From Flavobacteriaceae bacterium (GTDB lineage Bacteria; Bacteroidota; Bacteroidia; Flavobacteriales; Weeksellaceae), in NCBI GenBank assembly GCA_018260565.1, contig JAGLAZ010000010.1, positions 1-43,337 of the forward strand: DNA of 43,337 nucleotides, given 5' to 3'. The position numbers were made by a program, and so were the translations under genes. The stretch's first letter is position 1. Each line of letters starts with the position of its first letter. Below the pieces are notes generated by a model. That model had not been told where the DNA came from, did no database searches, and saw only the letters and a program-made list of their open reading frames with translations. Positions 1 through 7,901 of the stretch are shown here, piece after piece.

Positions 1-193
1 TTTTATCCTTTTTTCTCAATATCCTTAACTCTCTCTATTTCAAAGTGAAAGGGAACAGATTTGTATAATTTGAACCGAAATAATTTTATTCAATCTTAGT
101 ATTTCCATTTATTAGTAAGCTTCAGAATAAATTAAAAGCGGCTTAACACACGCAATTTTGGATTTTAATATAGATTTTGGATAGGATAAAGTC

Positions 194-224
194 TTGGAGC
201 TTAGCATAAAAATTCTGTAATTTG
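194..224 (+). promoter_or_regulatory. possible promoter of the deoxyhypusine-synthase-like gene
   Basis: A TTG at 194-196 lies 21 nt before TAATTTG at 218-224. This resembles the Bacteroidota sigma-factor pattern (TTTG, about 20 nt, TAnnTTTG) but the second box is one base short. It would place transcription start only a few bases before the TTG start codon at 240. The rest of 1-239 is AT-rich with no other signal I can see. Confidence 0.25.
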
Positions 225-239
225 TAAAAAATTCAAATT

Positions 240-1214
240 TTGGAAAAACCCATTACTCAATTCATTGAGAAATACTATTTACACTTTAATGCAGCGGCTC
301 TAGTAGATGCCTCTAAAGGCTATGTCGCACACCTAAAAGATGGCGGAAAAATGTTGATTAGCCTTGCTGGAGCAATGTCTACCGCAGAAATAGGGAAAAT
401 TCTTGCTCAAATGATTCGTGAGGACAAGGTGCAAATAATATCTTGTACAGGAGCGAATTTAGAAGAAGACTTGATGAACCTAGTGGCGCACTCACATTAT
501 GAACGTGTACCAAACTACCGCGATCTTACGGCACAAGATGAATGGAACTTACTGGAACGTGGGCTGAACCGTGTAACAGACACTTGTATTCCGGAAGAGG
601 AGGCGTTCCGCAGGCTACAAAAACATATTTTCAGTATCTGGAAGGATGCAGAGGAGGCAGGTGAGCGCTTTTTTCCGCATGAGTATATGTACAAAATGCT
701 ATTATCTGGCGTGCTGGAGCAGTATTATGAAATCCCAAAAGAAGACAGTTGGATGCTGGCAGCTGCGGAGAAAAATTTGCCAATTATAGTACCAGGTTGG
801 GAGGACTCTACAATGGGTAATATTTTCGCGAGCTATTGTATAAAGGGCGATCTAAAGCCATCTAGCATGAAATCTGGAATAGAATATATGATGTGGCTGG
901 CTGACTGGTACCGAGGAAATTGTGATGGAAAAGGGATTGGTTTTTTCCAAATAGGGGGTGGAATTGCTGGAGATTTCCCTATATGCGTCGTACCTATGCT
1001 ATACCAAGATATGGAAATGCATGATGTCCCATTTTGGAGTTATTTTTGCCAAATTTCGGATAGTACTACCAGCTACGGAAGTTATTCTGGAGCGGTACCT
1101 AACGAGAAAATTACTTGGGGGAAACTGGACATCAATACACCAAAATATATAGTGGAAAGTGATGCTACAATTTGTGCCCCGTTAATGTTTAGTTATATTT
1201 TAGAAAATTCTTAA
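240..1214 (+). CDS. deoxyhypusine-synthase-like protein
   Basis: This 324-residue protein belongs to the deoxyhypusine synthase family. Eukaryotic and archaeal members transfer an aminobutyl group from spermidine to a lysine of eIF5A. Bacteria lack eIF5A, so this homolog probably acts on a free polyamine or another small substrate. The C-terminal block SGAVPNEKITWGKL (about 283-296) matches the family's catalytic region, with the lysine in WGK at residue 295. The glycine-rich GGG at 239-241 is present, but the His-His pair that follows it in the human enzyme is replaced by Asp-Phe (245-246). No ATG precedes the conserved N-terminus, so the TTG at 240 is taken as the start; a stop codon lies just upstream at 225. 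The gene is alone on its strand and ends at a strong hairpin. Family assignment is secure; the substrate is unknown. Confidence 0.85.
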   Translation: MEKPITQFIEKYYLHFNAAALVDASKGYVAHLKDGGKMLISLAGAMSTAEIGKILAQMIREDKVQIISCTGANLEEDLMNLVAHSHYERVPNYRDLTAQDEWNLLERGLNRVTDTCIPEEEAFRRLQKHIFSIWKDAEEAGERFFPHEYMYKMLLSGVLEQYYEIPKEDSWMLAAAEKNLPIIVPGWEDSTMGNIFASYCIKGDLKPSSMKSGIEYMMWLADWYRGNCDGKGIGFFQIGGGIAGDFPICVVPMLYQDMEMHDVPFWSYFCQISDSTTSYGSYSGAVPNEKITWGKLDINTPKYIVESDATICAPLMFSYILENS

Positions 1215-1234
1215 ACTTTTTTATATTCAACAAA

Positions 1235-1262
1235 AAAAGGCTGCAATAATTTGCAGCCTTTT
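1235..1262. terminator. bidirectional intrinsic terminator
   Basis: A perfect 12-bp inverted repeat (AAAAGGCTGCAA at 1235-1246, TTGCAGCCTTTT at 1251-1262) encloses a TAAT loop. It carries an A-run on the left arm and a T-run on the right arm, so it can work in both directions. It sits between the convergent ends of the deoxyhypusine-synthase-like gene (1214) and the beta-barrel gene (1284). Confidence 0.85.
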
Positions 1263-1283
1263 ATGTTTAACCATAGTTAGATT

Positions 1284-1919
1284 TTAGTCTAATAGATATA
1301 CAATACCTACACTAATTATTTGCTCAGATTTCTTCTTTTCGGTATTTGAATCTCCTGTCCAAGTTTCTTTTAGATCGGGATATGTATCTGAAAGTCCGAT
1401 ATCATAAGTTACAAACAATTCAGCCTTTCTTTTATAGCTATAACCACCACCTAAGCTTACTGCTAAGTTAAATGGATTAGCCTTTCCTAATTTTTCCGAA
1501 GTGTAATCCAATCTTGCGGGACTTTTAATATTCTGATTAATCAGAAAGTTAAATTTTGGGCCTACAAGAGCAAAAAATTCATTTTCAGCCTCTGAAAAAT
1601 AGGCTTTAAAATGCAATGGTATAGAAATGTATGAATTACCATAGACAGCATTAGGAGCATCCTTTCCACCCTTTTCACCAGCACCTAAATATTGAATTCC
1701 TGGTTGTATATAGAATTGGTTGGATTGTCTAGCATTAAACGGAATAAGCGCAATACCCCCAGCGAAGAAATTATACATAGGACCAGATGGGTTATGAGCA
1801 TTTTTCACTTGAGAATAATCTGGACCGGCAACTATACCAAAACGTGTAGCTGACCATTCAAACTGTGCCGCTGCATAAGTAGATACACTGGCAAGTGCTA
1901 GAACCAAGAATTTTTTCAT
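1284..1919 (-). CDS. outer-membrane beta-barrel protein, PorT-like
   Basis: This 211-residue protein begins with a clear Sec signal peptide (MKKFLVLALASVSTYAAAQ, cleavage near residue 19). Alternating hydrophobic and polar strands with aromatic and glycine-rich segments (FGIVAGPDYS, FFALVGPKFNF, LAVSLGGGYSY, SVGIVYLLD) follow, typical of small Bacteroidota outer-membrane barrels. The C-terminus ends in a strand, as expected for Bam-dependent insertion. It lies one base after sucD and is probably co-transcribed with it. Its function is not known. A link to type IX secretion through PorT resemblance is only suggestive, because many unrelated barrels share this fold. Confidence 0.75.
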   Translation of the reverse strand: MKKFLVLALASVSTYAAAQFEWSATRFGIVAGPDYSQVKNAHNPSGPMYNFFAGGIALIPFNARQSNQFYIQPGIQYLGAGEKGGKDAPNAVYGNSYISIPLHFKAYFSEAENEFFALVGPKFNFLINQNIKSPARLDYTSEKLGKANPFNLAVSLGGGYSYKRKAELFVTYDIGLSDTYPDLKETWTGDSNTEKKKSEQIISVGIVYLLD

Positions 1920-1920
1920 T

Positions 1921-2793
1921 TTAATTTAATATTGATTTTACGGTTTTGCCAATATCAGCTGGAGAATCTACCACTGTAATTCCATTCTCTCTCATAATGC
2001 GCATTTTGGCTTGAGCCGTATCATCTTCACCACCTACTATTGCACCTGCATGTCCCATAGTTCTTCCCTTAGGCGCAGTTTGCCCAGCAATAAAACCAAC
2101 TACTGGCTTTTTACTTCCTGATTCTTTATACCACTTAGCTGCATCAGCTTCTAATTGTCCTCCAATTTCACCAATCATTACTACAGCCTCTGTTTCAGGA
2201 TCATTAATAAATAATTCTAAAGCTTCTTTGGTAGTAGTGCCAATGATAGGATCACCGCCTATTCCGATTGCTGTGGAAACACCATAACCAGCCTTTACTA
2301 CTTGGTCGGCAGCTTCATAAGTAAGGGTTCCAGATTTTGAAACGATACCAATTTTTCCTTTTTTGAATACAAACCCTGGCATAATACCAATCTTCGCTTC
2401 ATCAGAAGTAATGATACCTGGACAGTTTGGCCCAATAAGTCTACAATCTCTATTAGAAATATATGCTTTTACTTTTGCCATATCTGCAACAGGGATACCT
2501 TCTGTAATACATACGATTACTTTAATTCCTGCATCCGCAGCTTCCATAATAGCATCAGCAGCAAAAGCAGGAGGTACAAAAATGATGGAAACATTGGCAC
2601 CCACCTTTTCCACAGCTTCTGCTACGGTATTAAACACTGGTTTTCCCAAATGTTCCGTTCCTCCTTTTCCTGGAGTTACGCCGCCCACCAAGTGGGTACC
2701 GTATTCTATCATCTGCTGTGCATGGAATGAACCTTCCGTACCGGTAAAACCTTGTACGATTACTTTTGAGTCCTTGTCGACTAGTATTGACAT
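1921..2793 (-). CDS. sucD: succinyl-CoA ligase alpha subunit
   Basis: SucD (290 residues, the usual length) is the alpha subunit of the citric acid cycle enzyme that interconverts succinyl-CoA and succinate with NTP formation. The N-terminal CoA-binding Rossmann domain includes [14 protein letters not shown] (about 14-27). The phosphohistidine loop [13 protein letters not shown] lies near residue 245. The beta subunit gene sucC is not adjacent, which is common in Bacteroidota. A TAAATTTG promoter box lies 36 nt upstream of the ATG, and the beta-barrel gene follows after one base. Identification is secure. Confidence 0.97.
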   Translation of the reverse strand: MSILVDKDSKVIVQGFTGTEGSFHAQQMIEYGTHLVGGVTPGKGGTEHLGKPVFNTVAEAVEKVGANVSIIFVPPAFAADAIMEAADAGIKVIVCITEGIPVADMAKVKAYISNRDCRLIGPNCPGIITSDEAKIGIMPGFVFKKGKIGIVSKSGTLTYEAADQVVKAGYGVSTAIGIGGDPIIGTTTKEALELFINDPETEAVVMIGEIGGQLEADAAKWYKESGSKKPVVGFIAGQTAPKGRTMGHAGAIVGGEDDTAQAKMRIMRENGITVVDSPADIGKTVKSILN

Positions 2794-2828
2794 GGGTATT
2801 TATTTTTTAAAATTAATATAAACTTATG

Positions 2829-2836
2829 CAAATTTA
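2829..2836 (-). promoter_or_regulatory. candidate -7 box (TAAATTTG) of sucD
   Basis: On the minus strand TAAATTTG matches the Bacteroidota TAnnTTTG element exactly. It lies in the 74-base gap between the lpxD-like gene and sucD, 35 bases before the sucD ATG. No convincing -33 TTG was seen at normal spacing. Confidence 0.4.
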
Positions 2837-2867
2837 ATGATTTATAATGAGGGAAAATTCAGCGTAA

Positions 2868-3767
2868 TCACAATTTCCTCAGCTTTGCTTCTTTTCGGAG
2901 CCAAGTTTTAAATTCTTCTGCTATGATTCCAAAATATGTCCCTTTTTCTAAGTTACGATTGACTCCACATTTTGCTAAAAGAACTGTTCCAGATGCCACT
3001 TTCACGCCGGATGCCATCCCTACCTGACCCCATATGGTAACATCATCCCCAATATCGCAACAGCCGGCAATTCCAACTTGGGACGCGATAAGACATCTTT
3101 TCCCAATCCTGGTATCATGACCTATCTGTATTTGATTATCTAATACGGAGCCTTCACCAATAATGGTAGCATCGGTAACGCCTCTGTCTATGGTGCAACT
3201 GTTCCCTATTTCTACCTTGTCTTTTATAATGACATTTCCTACAGAAAGTAACCGATCATAACGCCCAGCTATTTTTCTGTAATAAAATGCGTCACCACCC
3301 AAAATTGTATTGGATTGAATAATTACATGATCTCCGATGATGCACGCATCGCCAATAACCACATTAGGATAAATTTTACAGTTTTTACCGATTTTTACCC
3401 CGCTGCCTAATACTGCGCTGGGATGTATAACAGTTCCCTCCCCTATTTCCTGATCGCCGAATGTCGCAGTAAAGTTATATTCGGGTGAAAAGTGCTTATT
3501 AATTATGTTAAAATCCCGGAACGGATCGTCCGATATCAGCAAAGATTTACCCTCGGGACAAGCTACCTCCTTATCTATTAAAATAATGGTGGCAGGTGAA
3601 GATAGTGCCTTTTCATAATATTTTGGATGATTCACAAATACGATATCTCCCTCTTTTACCCGATGAATTTCATTGGTACCATAAACTAAAAAATCCTCCG
3701 GACCAACGTATTTTGCCTTTATAATTTGAGCAATATCTTTTAATTTTTGGGCTTGAGGAAATTTCAT
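2868..3767 (-). CDS. second LpxD-like UDP-3-O-acylglucosamine N-acyltransferase
   Basis: This 299-residue left-handed beta-helix acyltransferase is related to LpxD, which adds the second hydroxyacyl chain to UDP-3-O-acyl-glucosamine in lipid A synthesis. Hexapeptide repeats run from about residue 105 to 265. The family's catalytic histidine is at residue 217 in IQIGHDTRIG. It is about 40 residues shorter than the canonical LpxD encoded at 6835-7851 and has a different N-terminal domain. It lies between efp and sucD, as in many Flavobacteriia. It may have a different acyl-chain or sugar preference, or act outside lipid A; the sequence does not decide this. Confidence 0.85.
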   Translation of the reverse strand: MKFPQAQKLKDIAQIIKAKYVGPEDFLVYGTNEIHRVKEGDIVFVNHPKYYEKALSSPATIILIDKEVACPEGKSLLISDDPFRDFNIINKHFSPEYNFTATFGDQEIGEGTVIHPSAVLGSGVKIGKNCKIYPNVVIGDACIIGDHVIIQSNTILGGDAFYYRKIAGRYDRLLSVGNVIIKDKVEIGNSCTIDRGVTDATIIGEGSVLDNQIQIGHDTRIGKRCLIASQVGIAGCCDIGDDVTIWGQVGMASGVKVASGTVLLAKCGVNRNLEKGTYFGIIAEEFKTWLRKEAKLRKL

Positions 3768-3856
3768 TTGGAATGGAATTTTTATATAGAATTTTTGAGG
3801 TTTTTGTTTTTAGTCTTGTGGTGCTGGAGATGTGCAGCCCGGCCTGAGTGGAGCTC

Positions 3857-3906
3857 TTTTTTACTGGGGCGGCTGAGGCGAAGCCGAATCCCGCCCCAGT
3901 AAAAAA
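3857..3906. repeat. GC-rich palindrome between efp and the lpxD-like gene
   Basis: A perfect 16-bp inverted repeat (TTTTTTACTGGGGCGG at 3857-3872, CCGCCCCAGTAAAAAA at 3891-3906) surrounds an 18-base loop. The loop holds its own small GGC-GAA-GCC hairpin (3877-3885). The T and A tracts belong to the stem, so neither strand has a T-run after the hairpin; it is therefore not a classic terminator. Its GC content is far above the surroundings, which suggests a REP-like element or an mRNA-end stabilising structure. Confidence 0.6.
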
Positions 3907-3935
3907 AGCGGGAACGGAGGACGGAAAAGCTGCCC

Positions 3936-3966
3936 AAAATAAAAAGCCGGAAAAAGTTCCAGCTTT
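3936..3966 (-). terminator. intrinsic terminator of efp
   Basis: Read on the minus strand, 7 bases after the efp stop, AAAGCTGGAA pairs with TTCCGGCTTT (one U-G wobble) around a 4-base loop. The hairpin is followed by TTATTTT. Arms are 3957-3966 and 3943-3952. It probably separates the lpx-efp transcript from the downstream lpxD-like gene. Confidence 0.65.
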
Positions 3967-3973
3967 CATTCTT

Positions 3974-4537
3974 TTATTTTACCCGCTCCAGATAAGAACC
4001 GTCTTCCGTATTTACTTTAATCATATCGCCAGGCTCTATAAAAAGAGGTACCATAACGCGTGCACCGGTCTCTACTGTGGCATTTTTTAAGGCATTGGTG
4101 GCGGTGTTTCCTTTTACACCCGGATCTGCCTCCGTAACTTCTAGAAGGACTGTTGCTGGGATTTCTGCTGATAAAGGAGATTCATCCTCGTCTCTCATAA
4201 TGATAGTAACTTCTTCGCCAGCCTTCATAAATTGGGCGTTTTCGATCATTTCTTTGTTAAGATAAATTTGGGAGAAATCATCATTATTCATGAAATGATA
4301 GCCGTTATCATCCTCATAGAGATACTGAAATTTCCGGGTAATTACTTTTACTTCTTCTATTTTATGCCCTGCAGAGAAGGTATTATCTACCACTTTACCA
4401 TTGGTAACGGATTTTAATTTTGTACGCACAAATGCCGGTCCTTTTCCGGGTTTTACGTGCAGAAATTCTACCACTTTGTAGATATCGTTGCTATAATTAA
4501 TACATAATCCTTTACGGATGTCTGATGTAGTTGCCAT
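3974..4537 (-). CDS. efp: translation elongation factor P
   Basis: EF-P (187 residues) relieves ribosome stalling at consecutive prolines. The three-domain family pattern is complete: an N-terminal KOW-like domain (1-65), a central OB domain with YLYEDDNGYHFMNNDDFSQ, and a C-terminal domain ending in ETGARVMVPLFIEPGD. The tip of the modification loop reads VKPGKGPAF, with lysine 32 at the position that is beta-lysylated in E. coli. The modification used here, if any, cannot be read from sequence. It lies 89 bases after lpxA with no promoter box in the gap, so it is likely expressed with the lpx genes, and a terminator follows it. Confidence 0.97.
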   Translation of the reverse strand: MATTSDIRKGLCINYSNDIYKVVEFLHVKPGKGPAFVRTKLKSVTNGKVVDNTFSAGHKIEEVKVITRKFQYLYEDDNGYHFMNNDDFSQIYLNKEMIENAQFMKAGEEVTIIMRDEDESPLSAEIPATVLLEVTEADPGVKGNTATNALKNATVETGARVMVPLFIEPGDMIKVNTEDGSYLERVK

Positions 4538-4626
4538 ATTGTAATTCTTGTTTTTAGTATGTTTTGGGCGTGGCCTTTGTTGGTAATATAAGTCCTAGCG
4601 GGCTGTACTTCGTTGTCATTTATTTG

Positions 4627-5415
4627 TTATTCTTTTCCATTCCCGTATCCTTTCACTACGCCGCGTGGAGAATTTACAATAAACTGTAAAATTTCGTCTC
4701 GTTCCAAAGTGGGCAGCATTTCTTTTTCTATAAAATTGGCTGCCTGACTTACATTTAGATTACTTTGAAATAGCGTTCTGTAAATATTTTGGATTTCAAA
4801 TATTTTTTCATTGGTAAAACCTCTTCTGCGTAAACCTATGCTATTGAGTCCTGCGTATGCCATAGGCTCACGAGCGACCTTGATATACGGAGGAATATCT
4901 TTTCTTACTAGTGTTCCCCCCGAAACCATGACATGTTTTCCAATTTTCCCGAACTGGTGTACTGCGCTTAGTCCGCCCATCACGGTGTAATCTCCTATTT
5001 CCACATGACCAGCAATACCACAACCGTTTGCCATAATTACAGAATCCCCTATGATGCAATCATGTGCTATGTGATTGGTAGCCATTATAAGACAGTTGTT
5101 TCCAATTTTTGTAAAACCGCGGGCTTTAGTACCTCTGTTTACGGTTACGCTTTCGCGTATGGTGGTATCATCCCCGATAATAACTTGTGAATCTTCTCCG
5201 TCAAATTTTAAATCTTGTGGTATGGCTGAAATCACCGTCCCAGGAAATATAAAACACCTTTTTCCTATTCTAGCACCATCCATTATGGTCACATTAGGGC
5301 CAATCCAGGTATCATCCCCAATTTCTACATCGCTAGCAATGGTAGTAAAGGGTTCTACTACTACACGTTTGCCAATTTTAGCCCGTCTATCAACGGCTGC
5401 TAATTGATGAATCAT
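4627..5415 (-). CDS. lpxA: acyl-ACP--UDP-N-acetylglucosamine O-acyltransferase
   Basis: LpxA (262 residues) catalyses the first step of lipid A synthesis, moving a 3-hydroxyacyl chain from ACP to UDP-GlcNAc in the cytoplasm. The N-terminal left-handed beta-helix (about 1-185) has regular hexapeptides. The catalytic-site sequence NHIAHDCIIG carries His115 and His118; the latter corresponds to E. coli His125. The C-terminal helical region (RRRGFTNEKIFEIQNIY) is standard. Its ATG overlaps the lpxC/fabZ stop codon by one base (TAATG), which indicates translational coupling. Confidence 0.96.
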   Translation of the reverse strand: MIHQLAAVDRRAKIGKRVVVEPFTTIASDVEIGDDTWIGPNVTIMDGARIGKRCFIFPGTVISAIPQDLKFDGEDSQVIIGDDTTIRESVTVNRGTKARGFTKIGNNCLIMATNHIAHDCIIGDSVIMANGCGIAGHVEIGDYTVMGGLSAVHQFGKIGKHVMVSGGTLVRKDIPPYIKVAREPMAYAGLNSIGLRRRGFTNEKIFEIQNIYRTLFQSNLNVSQAANFIEKEMLPTLERDEILQFIVNSPRGVVKGYGNGKE

Positions 5416-6812
5416 TAGGCTTCTGGATTTTTAGCAACTTGTGCCATAAGTTCCGCTTCAACCACTATCCTATCATTTACAAATCCGTAGCCTTGCATAT
5501 GCACAATTCCTCTGCGAATAGGCTCTAATAAATCAATTTTAAAGATGAGGGTATCTCCAGGTACTACCTTTTGTTTGAATTTCACCTTATCCATTTTAAC
5601 AAAATAAGTGCTATAATTTTCTGGATCAGGAACGCCGGCTAAAACCAAAATACCCCCAGTCTGAGCCATTGCCTCTATTTGGATTACACCAGGCAATACG
5701 GGCTCATTGGGAAAATGACCTATGAAAAAGGGTTCGTTCATAGATACATTCTTTAAACCTACGACATGATTTTCTGAAAGTTCCAATATTTTATCAATAA
5801 ACAAAAAAGGTGGGCGGTGAGGTATTAGTCTCATAATACCATTGACATCAAATACCGGAGGAATTGCTGGATTATAGACTGGGACGTTTTTTTTCTTACT
5901 GATTTTATATGCTTTGCTCAGTTTTTTAGCAAACTGAGTATTAATATAATGACCTGGTTTATTGGCAATTACCTTTCCTTTAATTTTTACACCAGCTAAT
6001 GCTAAGTCCCCAATAACATCTAACAATTTATGTCGAGCGGCCTCATTGGGGTATTTTAAGGTTACGTTATTGAGAATGCCGTGGGTAGAAATGCTAACAT
6101 CCTCTTTATTAAACGCCTTTTGAAGTTTAATTTTGGTTTCATCTGTTAAGGGCTTATCCACATAGATAATCGCATTACTGAGATCTCCACCTTTAATGAG
6201 TCCATGATCTAGAAGCATTTCCAATTCGTGCAAAAAACTAAATGTACGTGCGGGGGCTATCTTTTCTGGAAAATCGTTGATATTTTTTAATGTGGCATTT
6301 TGGGTTCCTAAGACTTTAGTACCAAAATCTACCATGGATGTTATTTCGTATTGCTGCGAAGGTATTAAAGTGATTTCAGAGCCGGTATTTGCATCTACTA
6401 AGTTAATAACCTCCTTGACAACAAAATATTCTCTCTCTGCGTCTTGCTGCTTGATCCCCGCTGACTGAATTTTTTTTACAAAGTCAGCAGCTGAACCATC
6501 CATAATAGGAGGTTCTGGAGCATCTAATTCTATAAAAGCATTATCTATATCACATCCCGTAAGGGCAGCCAGAATATGCTCACATGTTTGGATTTTAACG
6601 CCAAGTTTTTCTAATGTAGTACCTCGCTCTGTATTAGTTACGTACATTACATCTGCTTCTACATTAGGATTACCTTCCAAATCAGTACGAACAAATACAT
6701 AGCCTGTATTTACTGGAGCTTGGCGGATTGTCATATTCACCGAAAGACCGGTGTGTAAGCCAATTCCCGAAAGAGTTACTGATTCTGCGAGTGTTTTTTG
6801 AAGCTCCGCCAT
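5415..6812 (-). CDS. lpxC: bifunctional LpxC deacetylase / FabZ dehydratase
   Basis: This 465-residue protein fuses LpxC, the zinc deacetylase that commits UDP-3-O-acyl-GlcNAc to lipid A, to FabZ, the 3-hydroxyacyl-ACP dehydratase. The LpxC part (about 1-305) has the zinc ligand His79 in QTCEHILAAL, HKLLDVIGD near residue 260, and the conserved KPGHYINTQ. The FabZ part (about 320-465) has the catalytic GHFPNEPVLPGVIQIEAMAQ with its histidine. The fusion is characteristic of Bacteroidota and places both uses of 3-hydroxyacyl-ACP on one polypeptide. It lies 22 bases after lpxD and overlaps lpxA. Confidence 0.97.
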   Translation of the reverse strand: MAELQKTLAESVTLSGIGLHTGLSVNMTIRQAPVNTGYVFVRTDLEGNPNVEADVMYVTNTERGTTLEKLGVKIQTCEHILAALTGCDIDNAFIELDAPEPPIMDGSAADFVKKIQSAGIKQQDAEREYFVVKEVINLVDANTGSEITLIPSQQYEITSMVDFGTKVLGTQNATLKNINDFPEKIAPARTFSFLHELEMLLDHGLIKGGDLSNAIIYVDKPLTDETKIKLQKAFNKEDVSISTHGILNNVTLKYPNEAARHKLLDVIGDLALAGVKIKGKVIANKPGHYINTQFAKKLSKAYKISKKKNVPVYNPAIPPVFDVNGIMRLIPHRPPFLFIDKILELSENHVVGLKNVSMNEPFFIGHFPNEPVLPGVIQIEAMAQTGGILVLAGVPDPENYSTYFVKMDKVKFKQKVVPGDTLIFKIDLLEPIRRGIVHMQGYGFVNDRIVVEAELMAQVAKNPEA

Positions 6813-6834
6813 AAATTGGTTTTAGCTGAAATTG

Positions 6835-7851
6835 TTACTGTTTATTTTTCTTTAATTCTTCCACATCTTGCGCGATTTTGCTCAGATTTTTGAAATGAAC
6901 ATAGTTTTTCCTATAATTATTGGCATCAAAAGCAGGGGAACCGTATAATATTCTGCCATCTCCTACAGTTTTATTGATACCGCTTTTAGCTTGGAATTTA
7001 TTATGATTTCCGATTTTTATATGTCCTACAATCCCCACCTGACCGCCAATCATATTCCAGTCTCCAATGTACGTAGAGCCGGCGATTCCCGTCTGAGCTG
7101 CAATTACATTATGTCTTCCAATTTTTACATTGTGGGCGATTTGAATTAAATTGTCCAGCTTGGTACCTTCGCCTATGTAAGTGCTTCCAAATGTGCCTCT
7201 ATCTATTGTACAATTGGAACCAATTTCTACATTATTTTCTATAACTACATTACCTAGTTGCGGAATTTTAGAAAAACCAGTTTCACCTGGTTGAAAACCA
7301 AAACCATCACTTCCTATTACGGTATTGCTGTGTATGATACAATTGTCTTTTACTATACAATAATCTAGAACTTTAACACCAGGCATTAGAACAACATTTT
7401 TCCCTATAATCGCGCTTTTACCCACATAACAATTGCCATGAAGAATAGAATTTTCTCCAATTTCTGCTTTGGGCTGAATGCTACAAAAATCACCTATATA
7501 GGTATTATCATGAACTTTTGCATCGGAAGCTATTGCTACATATTGACCTCGTCCTTTTGGCTGAGTATTTTGAGATGCATACCATTGAAGTAAATGCTGA
7601 AAGGTAGCATATGCATCTTCAACTAAAATAAGTGTCTTATTCTGCTGTGCAACTTGAAATAAATTTTTGGATACTATAAGGATAGTACATGGAGAAGACT
7701 GGATATAGGAAACAAATTTCTCCTGTGCAACAAAAGATAAGCAATCCTCTACTCCTTCTTCAATAGGTGCGACTCCAGTAATTTTGGCATCGGGATCTCC
7801 TATAATTTCGCCTTGAACAAGACCTGCAATTTGTGCGGCTGTGAACTCCAT
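6835..7851 (-). CDS. lpxD: UDP-3-O-acylglucosamine N-acyltransferase
   Basis: LpxD (338 residues) adds the N-linked 3-hydroxyacyl chain after LpxC. The N-terminal uridine-binding domain starts [20 protein letters not shown]. Hexapeptide repeats run from about 105 to 300, with the catalytic His240 in [14 protein letters not shown] three codons upstream (7858-7860) is in frame, but the ATG at 7849-7851 fits the family start. TATATTTG, a promoter-like box, sits at 7858-7865, so a transcript from it would be leaderless or nearly so. Read-through from the HD-domain gene 50 bases upstream is also possible. Confidence 0.95.
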   Translation of the reverse strand: MEFTAAQIAGLVQGEIIGDPDAKITGVAPIEEGVEDCLSFVAQEKFVSYIQSSPCTILIVSKNLFQVAQQNKTLILVEDAYATFQHLLQWYASQNTQPKGRGQYVAIASDAKVHDNTYIGDFCSIQPKAEIGENSILHGNCYVGKSAIIGKNVVLMPGVKVLDYCIVKDNCIIHSNTVIGSDGFGFQPGETGFSKIPQLGNVVIENNVEIGSNCTIDRGTFGSTYIGEGTKLDNLIQIAHNVKIGRHNVIAAQTGIAGSTYIGDWNMIGGQVGIVGHIKIGNHNKFQAKSGINKTVGDGRILYGSPAFDANNYRKNYVHFKNLSKIAQDVEELKKNKQ

Positions 7852-7857
7852 ATTATG

Positions 7858-7865
7858 CAAATATA
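7858..7865 (-). promoter_or_regulatory. candidate -7 box (TATATTTG) just before lpxD
   Basis: The minus strand reads TATATTTG, an exact TAnnTTTG match, ending 6 bases before the lpxD ATG. If used, transcription would begin at or next to the start codon. No -33 element was found at normal spacing. Confidence 0.3.
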
Positions 7866-7901
7866 ATAATCTTTAATTTTTGTTAAAAACTCTTAACATA
7901 C

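Noticed and set aside
2363-2821. 152-codon open frame on the plus strand opposite sucD
   Set aside because: It is the antisense shadow of sucD with no domain sense; the sucD frame is conserved and complete.
3670-3969. 99-codon minus-strand frame across the efp/lpxD-like gap
   Set aside because: It runs through the terminator and the GC-rich palindrome and overlaps the lpxD-like gene in another frame. Its composition reflects the hairpins, not a protein.
3848-4090. 80-codon plus-strand frame in the same gap
   Set aside because: It is generated by the palindrome and by antisense of efp, and shows no recognisable protein.
5075-5407. 110-codon plus-strand frame opposite lpxA
   Set aside because: Antisense shadow of the hexapeptide repeats of lpxA.
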